Origin: JALHNI01 sp031367405
Lineage (GTDB): Bacteria; Acidobacteriota; Terriglobia; Bryobacterales; Bryobacteraceae
Direction: 5' to 3'
DNA length: 28,847 nucleotides
NCBI GenBank assembly: GCA_031367405.1
Contig: JANLPT010000290.1
Location: 1 to 28,847 of the forward strand
Shown one piece after another: positions 24,234 to 28,847 of the stretch. Each line of letters opens with the position of its first letter. The stretch's first letter is position 1. The position numbers were made by a program, and so were the translations under genes. The notes beneath the pieces are model-generated. The model was not told the origin of the DNA and made no database searches. It was given only the letters and a program-made list of their open reading frames with translations.

Positions 24234-25288
24234 ACAAATCTTTCTCTCACTCGGGTGACTAAGTCATCTTCTCCAAAACCGCCAGCCTTGGTCACAAATA
24301 AAAGGTCGCCGGAAAGGCACGCGGCTACCCCAGGCATTACTTCCCGCAGCGGCGTTAACTGACTAATTCCCAGCGCACGCCACAAGGCCCAAGCCGTGTC
24401 ACCACCCATGATGAGCACGCCTTGAGGCCGATGGAGGGCGATCCACTTTACCGCGCGCTGCGCCAACTCGGTGGCCACGGCCTCGGGGACGGCCTCGGGC
24501 GACCGCCCCTCTGGGGTGCTTACCAATACGGCCAGTCCCCCGCGCTCGGCCAATTGCGCCTGCCGGCGCGATTGTGGATGCCGGCTGCCGCAGACGACGA
24601 GCCAGTCGCGCACGACCGGGTGGGGGGCGGAAGGTTGAAGCGGGTAGTCGCCCAGAGACGCCCATGCCTTCACGAATCCGCCCGGCCCCGCCACGGTCAC
24701 CTTCTGCGCGCATAACGCCTCGGTTAGGCGATCCAGGTCTTCTTCACGACTGGCGTCACAAATGGCGATCTTCTTCTCGTGGCGTTCGAGGAAGCGCTTT
24801 AATTCCGATGCATCGCGAATCGACACCACAAACTGCGGAGGAAAGAGATCCGCAATCACTGAACTCCGTACAGGATGGCGCGGATCGCACGCGAACTCGG
24901 TCTGTTCAACCGGAACCCCATGGACCAGCAGGCGGCCGTCCTGCACCGTGCGCCCCAACGCCGGATAGGCCGGCACATACACCAGCGGGCCGCGCGGCAG
25001 CAACGCCAACAGTTCCGGCCCGATGTTGCCGCGTAAGGTGGAGTCAGTCTTTTTGAAAATGGCGCTCGCGCTGCATTCGGCCCAGTTCGCGATTCGACGG
25101 CGGGCTTCGGTGGCGAGTAAGTGCCGAGACTCCGTATCGGCCACCAGAATCGCGCGACTCTCTTGCGGATCTGCCTCGAGCGTAAGTGCCACGGCGAGCC
25201 CCAAACCAGCGAGCACCGAGGCGCACTCCAGCGCCCCGGTGGCGTCATCCGCCAGCACCACCCCGCTCGTCAATTGGCTGCACCTCAT
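24230..25288 (-). CDS. Four-carbon acid sugar kinase family protein (DUF1537)
   Basis: A 352-residue kinase-like protein. VVLADDATGALECA near the start is the sugar-binding signature of the family (ADDxTGA). KKTDSTLRGNIGPE follows, and a C-terminal nucleotide-binding domain ends with IMGGDTAWALWRALG and GDLLFVTKAGGFGEDD. Characterised relatives (DtnK, OtnK) phosphorylate D-threonate, D-erythronate or related acids at O4. The start is ATG at 25288 with AGGGC just upstream. An upstream in-frame frame to 25360 is unlikely. At 352 residues it is shorter than the roughly 400-residue norm. It is the first gene of a two-gene operon with the PdxA-like gene. Confidence 0.85.
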   Translation of the reverse strand: MRCSQLTSGVVLADDATGALECASVLAGLGLAVALTLEADPQESRAILVADTESRHLLATEARRRIANWAECSASAIFKKTDSTLRGNIGPELLALLPRGPLVYVPAYPALGRTVQDGRLLVHGVPVEQTEFACDPRHPVRSSVIADLFPPQFVVSIRDASELKRFLERHEKKIAICDASREEDLDRLTEALCAQKVTVAGPGGFVKAWASLGDYPLQPSAPHPVVRDWLVVCGSRHPQSRRQAQLAERGGLAVLVSTPEGRSPEAVPEAVATELAQRAVKWIALHRPQGVLIMGGDTAWALWRALGISQLTPLREVMPGVAACLSGDLLFVTKAGGFGEDDLVTRVRERFV

Positions 25289-25417
25289 CTGCCCTATTCT
25301 GGCAAGAGACTGTGCCCACATCTGACGCCGTGGGCGGGTAAGTCTAACGGTAGAATTCACGCGGTCAAGGCGCTAATGCTCTGACCGCTTGGTTTGTAAC
25401 TTTTGCAGCTTGCCGCA

Positions 25418-25509
25418 GGATCCCACCTCCCGCACGGTCGGGGTTCGTATGAACCTAATGAATGCCGACATCTGACGAAGCCCCCCGACCGTCAGGGAGG
25501 GGATGCTGG
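25418..25509. repeat. REP-like inverted repeat, ACGGTCGGGG core
   Basis: The left arm (about 25418-25448) carries ATCCCACCTCCCGCACGGTC then GGGGTTCGT. The right arm (25475-25509), reversed, reads GCATCCCCTCCCTGACGGTC then GGGGGGCTTCGT. The ten-base core is perfect and flanks agree with small gaps. The loop is about 26 bases. It belongs to the same family as the sites at 1480 and 5649. Confidence 0.75.
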
Positions 25510-25618
25510 AGGAAGATACTTTCTATGCGGTCGCAGTACTAGCACGGCGACCGGGTGAAGAGTTCGTTTGGCTCGCTCCCTCCGCCAAGAGCCACTTATT
25601 ACGTGCGTGGCTAAAATG

Positions 25619-25633
25619 AAGTTAGCGCTTATG
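25619..25633 (+). repeat. Repeat module AAGTTAGCGCTTATG, copy 2
   Basis: It matches 5755-5769 with one mismatch and again lies downstream of a REP-like palindrome. A reverse copy of its GTTAGCGC part occurs at 25712-25719, so the unit may be about 100 bases with inverted ends. Confidence 0.55.
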
Positions 25634-25745
25634 AGGGGGCCCCGGCCCGCGTTCCTTGAAATCAAATGGCTTACGAGTATGCCTCATGGAGAGTGAGCGG
25701 TGGAGCGACCGGCGCTAACACAAAATGAGGCTCGAAAGCCACGCG

Positions 25746-26669
25746 TTAATGCCCCTCCGCTTCTAAGAAGCGCTCCGCCTCAATCGCCGCCATGCAACCG
25801 GCACCGGACGCGGTGATCGCCTGCCGGTAAATCCGGTCCTGTACGTCACCCGCATGAAATACGCCGCGGATATTGGTACGCGCGCCGCCCTGCGAGATGA
25901 TATAGCCGTCTTCATCCAGATCCAGTTGCCCCACAAACGGCTTCGTGTTCGGAATATGCCCAATGGCCACGAAGAAGCCGTCCACCGGCTGGTGCCAGGT
26001 CTCGCCCGTCACTAAATTGCGAAGCTTTACGCCGGTGACGCTATTCGCGCTGACGTCTTCCACTTCGTCGACGACGGTGTTCAGCAGGATCTTGATCTTC
26101 GGGTTAGCCTGCACCCGTTCAATCATAATCTTCGACGCGCGGAAGCTGTCGCGGCGATGGACCAACGTCACCTGGCGGCCGAAGCGCGTGAGGAAGTTCG
26201 CCTCTTCCATAGCGGAGTCTCCACCGCCGACTACCATGATCTCTTTGTCACGATAAAAGAATCCATCGCAGGTGGCGCAGGAGCTGACGCCATGGCCGAT
26301 CAGCTTGTGCTCGCTTTCGAGGCCCAGCCAGCGGGCCGACGCGCCGGTGGCCACAATCAGGGTGCGCGATTCCAGCCATTCACCGTCGACGCTCAGCCGG
26401 AACGGGCGCTTCGACAGATCCGCTTCGATCACCGTGCCATAGCGGAACCCGGCACCGAACCGCTCCGCCTGCTTCTTCATGTTCTCCACCAGCACCGGAC
26501 CCATCTCGCCCACCGGAAAACCAGGAAAGTTTTCCACTTCGGTGGTGATCGAAAGCTGGCCGCCGGGCTCATGCCCCATCACCACCAACGGTTTCAAGTT
26601 CGCGCGCCCCGCGTAGATAGCGGCCGTATTTCCCGCGCATCCGGATCCAAGAATAATGACGTCGTGCAT
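25746..26669 (-). CDS. trxB: Thioredoxin reductase
   Basis: A 307-residue FAD/NADPH disulfide reductase that keeps thioredoxin reduced. The FAD loop is GSGCAGNTAA (residues 8-17; Cys replaces the usual Pro), the redox-active CATC is at 131-134, the NADPH loop GGGDSAMEE follows at 148-156, and GVFHAGDVQD is the C-terminal FAD contact. Length is normal. The start at ATG 26669 (MHDVIILG) fits family alignments better than a GTG at 26696. Divergent from the next gene across 61 bases. Confidence 0.94.
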   Translation of the reverse strand: MHDVIILGSGCAGNTAAIYAGRANLKPLVVMGHEPGGQLSITTEVENFPGFPVGEMGPVLVENMKKQAERFGAGFRYGTVIEADLSKRPFRLSVDGEWLESRTLIVATGASARWLGLESEHKLIGHGVSSCATCDGFFYRDKEIMVVGGGDSAMEEANFLTRFGRQVTLVHRRDSFRASKIMIERVQANPKIKILLNTVVDEVEDVSANSVTGVKLRNLVTGETWHQPVDGFFVAIGHIPNTKPFVGQLDLDEDGYIISQGGARTNIRGVFHAGDVQDRIYRQAITASGAGCMAAIEAERFLEAEGH

Positions 26670-26703
26670 GTGAATTGTCTGCTTTGATGCTATCACTTGG
26701 CCC

Positions 26704-26720
26704 CGGCGATTCTTTCGCCG
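26704..26720. other. Small hairpin between trxB and the secreted helical protein
   Basis: CGGCGA (26704-26709) and TCGCCG (26715-26720) form a six-pair stem with a five-base loop in the divergent region. It could be an operator or a leader hairpin. No further support is visible. Confidence 0.3.
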
Positions 26721-26730
26721 TGAGAAACTG

Positions 26731-27312
26731 ATGGTCGTGATATCTCATCGATTGACTAGCTTCGGGGGCCGGTGGCTGGCTTTCGCAGCGATCGCCGGAC
26801 TCGCACGGGCACAGAGCCTGCCCCCGGAGTGGGAGGTTCGCCAGCAGCTCGCCGATCTAGTCAGCCAGACGGAACGGCTAGGCCCGCTCGTCAAGAAAAT
26901 TGAGCCCGCCCAATGGGCAAGTTCGCCCGAGGCTTATGTGGCCCAGCAAGCGTCGATTTTGAAACAGATCCAGTACATTTCCCAGGTGGTTGCCTCACTG
27001 GCCCGGCAGCCCGAGCGGATGACGCTGGCGCTCGACGTTTACTTCCGCCTGCAGGCGCTCGAAGGCCAAGTGCTCTCCTTCACCGATGGCATCCGCCGCT
27101 ATCAGAATCCCGCCGTGGCCGACCTGCTCGCCAGCCTGACGAACGAAACCGCCGCCTCCCGCGAACGTCTGCGAGAATATGTGAAGGAGCTTGTCGCGAT
27201 GCGCGAACAGGAACGGGACATTCTCGAAAAAGAGGCACAGCGCTGCCGGAGCCTCGCGCCCCGGGTCACGCCCGCTCCTAAACCAAAGGTCCCCGCCAAT
27301 GCGAAGAACTGA
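26731..27312 (+). CDS. Secreted helical protein of unknown function
   Basis: A 193-residue protein with a probable signal peptide (residues 1-27, hydrophobic RWLAFAAIAG, cleavage after LARA). The mature part is rich in Leu, Gln, Glu, Arg and Ala and predicted from pattern to be mostly alpha helix or coiled coil (VRQQLADLVSQTERL, ETAASRERLREYVKEL, MREQERDILEKEAQ). The tail is Pro/Lys-rich (PAPKPKVPANAKN). A periplasmic scaffold or adaptor is conceivable, but I recognise no family. ATG at 26731 follows GTGAGAA. It probably heads a plus-strand set with the next gene 33 bases later. Confidence 0.7.
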   Translation: MVVISHRLTSFGGRWLAFAAIAGLARAQSLPPEWEVRQQLADLVSQTERLGPLVKKIEPAQWASSPEAYVAQQASILKQIQYISQVVASLARQPERMTLALDVYFRLQALEGQVLSFTDGIRRYQNPAVADLLASLTNETAASRERLREYVKELVAMREQERDILEKEAQRCRSLAPRVTPAPKPKVPANAKN

Positions 27313-27345
27313 AATGGTGCCCATCTTGAATAGTGAGATAAACGC

Positions 27346-27552
27346 ATGACCTCGGCTCCCCCCCGTCCCGAAGATTCAGAAAAGCCCGGCGGCCACTCGT
27401 CGGAGCTGCGCTTCCAATGCTCGATTTGCGCGGAGCCCTCGGGCGGAATCTGCGTATACTGTGCCAAGGATTGCTGCGCTTTGCATCAATGCGAGCACTG
27501 CCGCCGCTGTTCGGATTGTTGCGTCTGCCCCACCACCAAAAACCGTCAATAG
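27346..27552 (+). CDS. Small cysteine-rich, probably zinc-binding protein
   Basis: A 68-residue protein with a flexible, Pro/Ser-rich first 20 residues and then twelve cysteines in about 40 residues: CSIC, CVYC, CC, CEHC, CRRC-type spacing and CCVC. These can form two or more zinc knuckles, with two His (ALHQC, CEHC) as possible extra ligands. There is no signal peptide. Function unknown; RNA or protein binding, or metal storage, are possible. It lies 33 bases after the secreted helical protein and may be co-transcribed. A hairpin follows its stop. Confidence 0.65.
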   Translation: MTSAPPRPEDSEKPGGHSSELRFQCSICAEPSGGICVYCAKDCCALHQCEHCRRCSDCCVCPTTKNRQ

Positions 27553-27557
27553 CGGGT

Positions 27558-27579
27558 TCACGGGCGCTTTTAACCGTGA
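27558..27579 (+). terminator. Possible hairpin after the cysteine-rich gene
   Basis: TCACGG (27558-27563) and CCGTGA (27574-27579) can pair across a ten-base loop starting five bases after the stop codon. There is no T-tract after it, so termination is uncertain. Confidence 0.3.
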
Positions 27580-27639
27580 TAGTACCGGTCCGCCTGGGAC
27601 GATCCGGGGCTCGCGCTGAATCGGGCCCGGCAACAACGC

Positions 27640-27645
27640 TATAAT
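27640..27645 (+). promoter_or_regulatory. -10 element upstream of the TPR lipoprotein
   Basis: A perfect TATAAT. The region 16-18 bases upstream (around 27616-27622, CTGAATC) is a poor -35. Transcription from here would start near 27652, which supports the second ATG (27673, GGAG at 27663-27666) over the first one at 27655 as translation start. Confidence 0.45.
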
Positions 27646-27672
27646 GGCGGGAAGATGTATTCGGAGAATTGC

Positions 27673-28847
27673 ATGAATATCGCGAAGCGCGCTTGTAAGA
27701 TAGCAGCGGTTGGTTTGATCCTGGCCTTGATCACGGCCTGTTCCAATGACGCCGGGTACCTGCGAAAGAAGTACCTCGATAGCGGGAACAAGTACTTTGG
27801 CAACGAAAAGTACAAAGAGGCCTCCATCATGTACCGCCGCGCGCTCCAGAAGGATATGCGCTTCGGGGAGGCTTACTACCGCTTGGGCTTGTCTGAGCTG
27901 AAGCTCGGCCGTCCGGTGGATGCCATGCGCGCCTTGCAACGCGCCGTCGAACTCGACCCAAAAAATCTCGATGCGCCGGCCCGTCTGGCCGAAATTTACC
28001 TCACTTTTTACGCCGTCGACCCCCGCAAACCCAAAGAGTTCATCAAGGAAATCGAGGATCTCGCCAAGAAACTCACCACCAACGACCCTAATTCCTACGA
28101 TGGGCTGCGTCTCAACGGCTACATCGCGCTGACGAAGCAGGACGCCAAGGGCGCGCTCGACTTTTTCGAAAGGGCCAATAAGGTAAAACCCAATCAAGCG
28201 GATTTGGTGCTGGTACTGGTCCAGACGCTCGGGGCCAACGATCGCTGGGATGAAGCCGAAAAACTCGCCCGCGAACTGATCGCCAAAAACAAGAGCTATA
28301 ACCCCATCTACAATGTGCTCTACACCCGCTTGAGCCAGCAGAAGCGCATGGACGAAGCCGAAGCGCTGCTGAAGTTGCAGATCGCCAATGAACCCAAAGC
28401 GGTGCAGCATTACCTGCAATTAGCCGCGCACTACTTCGTCGTGAATCGCCGCGACGAAATGCAGAATACGCTCACCCAGATCATCAACGATCCGAAATCC
28501 TTCCCCAACCGGCACCTGTTGGCCGGCGAATTCTACTTCCGCACTAAAGACCTGGAGAGCGCCCTCCGCCAGTACGAACTGGGGGCCAAGGATCAGCCCA
28601 AGGAAAAGCACGCTTACCAGAAGAAGATCGTGGAAACCATGGTCATGCAGGGGAAGAAGACGGAAGCCACCCAGTTAGTGGAATCCATCCTGAAAGAAGA
28701 TGCCGGGGATAATGAAGCGCTCGCGATGAGAGCGTCCCTGAAGCTTCAGGCGGGCACGCGTGAAGAGGTGCAGTCGGCCGTGAATGACCTGCAGTCGGTG
28801 GTGGCCCGCACGCCTGAAAATGCGGTCTTGCGTTTCAATTTAGCGCG
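27673..28847 (+). CDS. TPR-repeat lipoprotein (truncated by window end)
   Basis: The first 391 codons of a longer gene. Residues 1-23 are a lipoprotein signal (MNIAKRACKIAAVGLILALI then TAC) with the acylated Cys at 23. The rest is a row of about 34-residue helical hairpins of the tetratricopeptide type, for example KYKEASIMYRRALQKD, EAYYRLGLSELKLGRPVDA and MRALQRAVELDP, continuing to the window edge. Such proteins are periplasmic or outer-membrane scaffolds, and in this lineage similar ones accompany PEP-CTERM and exopolysaccharide export. No neighbour in the window proves that link. The start follows a GGAG at six bases and a TATAAT. Its 3' end is outside the window. Confidence 0.85.
   Translation, partial: MNIAKRACKIAAVGLILALITACSNDAGYLRKKYLDSGNKYFGNEKYKEASIMYRRALQKDMRFGEAYYRLGLSELKLGRPVDAMRALQRAVELDPKNLDAPARLAEIYLTFYAVDPRKPKEFIKEIEDLAKKLTTNDPNSYDGLRLNGYIALTKQDAKGALDFFERANKVKPNQADLVLVLVQTLGANDRWDEAEKLARELIAKNKSYNPIYNVLYTRLSQQKRMDEAEALLKLQIANEPKAVQHYLQLAAHYFVVNRRDEMQNTLTQIINDPKSFPNRHLLAGEFYFRTKDLESALRQYELGAKDQPKEKHAYQKKIVETMVMQGKKTEATQLVESILKEDAGDNEALAMRASLKLQAGTREEVQSAVNDLQSVVARTPENAVLRFNLA

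Larger units (their letters stand above)
25289..25745. other. 457-base intergenic region with second repeat cluster
   Basis: No gene is visible between the DUF1537 start and the end of trxB. It contains the REP-like inverted repeat at 25418-25509, a GGCTCGCTCCCTCCGCCAAGAGCC motif near 25570, the AAGTTAGCGC module at 25619-25633 and an inverted GCGCTAAC at 25712-25719. The DUF1537 promoter should be in the right-hand part near 25300, but no good -35/-10 pair is evident. Confidence 0.6.

Noticed and set aside
25310..25745. tRNA or riboswitch in the large intergenic region
   Set aside because: I looked for a cloverleaf and known aptamer signatures on both strands and saw only the repeat elements.
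27376..28419. Long minus-strand frame of 347 codons
   Set aside because: It is antisense to the TPR lipoprotein, whose plus-strand frame has a lipobox, ribosome site and TPR pattern. The minus product has no recognisable domain.
1..28847. Defence island or prophage
   Set aside because: addAB and a PLD-family gene are present, but no restriction, CRISPR, toxin-antitoxin, integrase or phage structural genes accompany them.

Overview
The window looks like chromosomal DNA of a moderately GC-rich, Gram-negative, Solibacter/Bryobacter-type Acidobacteriota bacterium. The clearest taxonomic clue is at 8530-9070. It encodes the C-terminal domain that is multiplied in Candidatus Solibacter (TIGR03437, recognised here by pattern only). 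Lipid A genes (fabZ, lpxA, lpxI) show an outer membrane. A PEP-CTERM protein and a TPR lipoprotein fit the same lineage. I saw no tRNA, rRNA, CRISPR array, transposase or phage gene.

Layout. 1-3243 (minus): a PEP-CTERM secreted protein with a near-consensus promoter, a gene-poor gap, then a SoxC-type molybdenum sulfane/sulfite dehydrogenase overlapping its SoxD-type cytochrome c. 3608-5646 (plus): adenylate kinase and an MFS exporter, followed by a repeat-filled intergenic stretch. 5927-7309 (minus): a secreted polysaccharide-deacetylase-like protein. 7412-8284 (plus): an HDOD signalling protein. 8359-9070: a chimeric relic joining the start of an intradiol dioxygenase to an orphan Solibacter-type C-terminal domain. 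9164-10846 (plus): a phospholipase-D-superfamily protein.

10856-21946 (minus) is a nearly gapless run of eight genes: SDR reductase, aroK, fabZ, lpxA, lpxI, addB, addA and an MFS transporter. It places lipid A and fatty acid synthesis, a shikimate step and the AddAB recombination nuclease in one likely transcription unit. Facing away from it at 21962 are a Lon-N-domain protein and an overlapping HAD phosphatase (plus). They converge on a two-gene minus operon of a four-carbon acid sugar kinase (DUF1537) and a PdxA paralogue. That operon is probably for erythronate/threonate breakdown rather than vitamin B6.

25289-25745 is intergenic and carries a second repeat cluster. It is followed by thioredoxin reductase (minus), then on the plus strand a small secreted helical protein, a 68-residue cysteine-rich protein, and a TPR lipoprotein cut by the window end.

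The main non-coding interest is a family of palindromic REP-like elements (around 1480, 5649-5719, 5875 and 25418-25509) with a companion repeat module. There is also a conspicuous excess of the heptamer AGTAAGT/ACTTACT, mostly between 13 and 25 kb. I did not find a convincing new multi-gene defence or biosynthetic system. The most unusual items are the chimeric relic, the repeat families and the heptamer.
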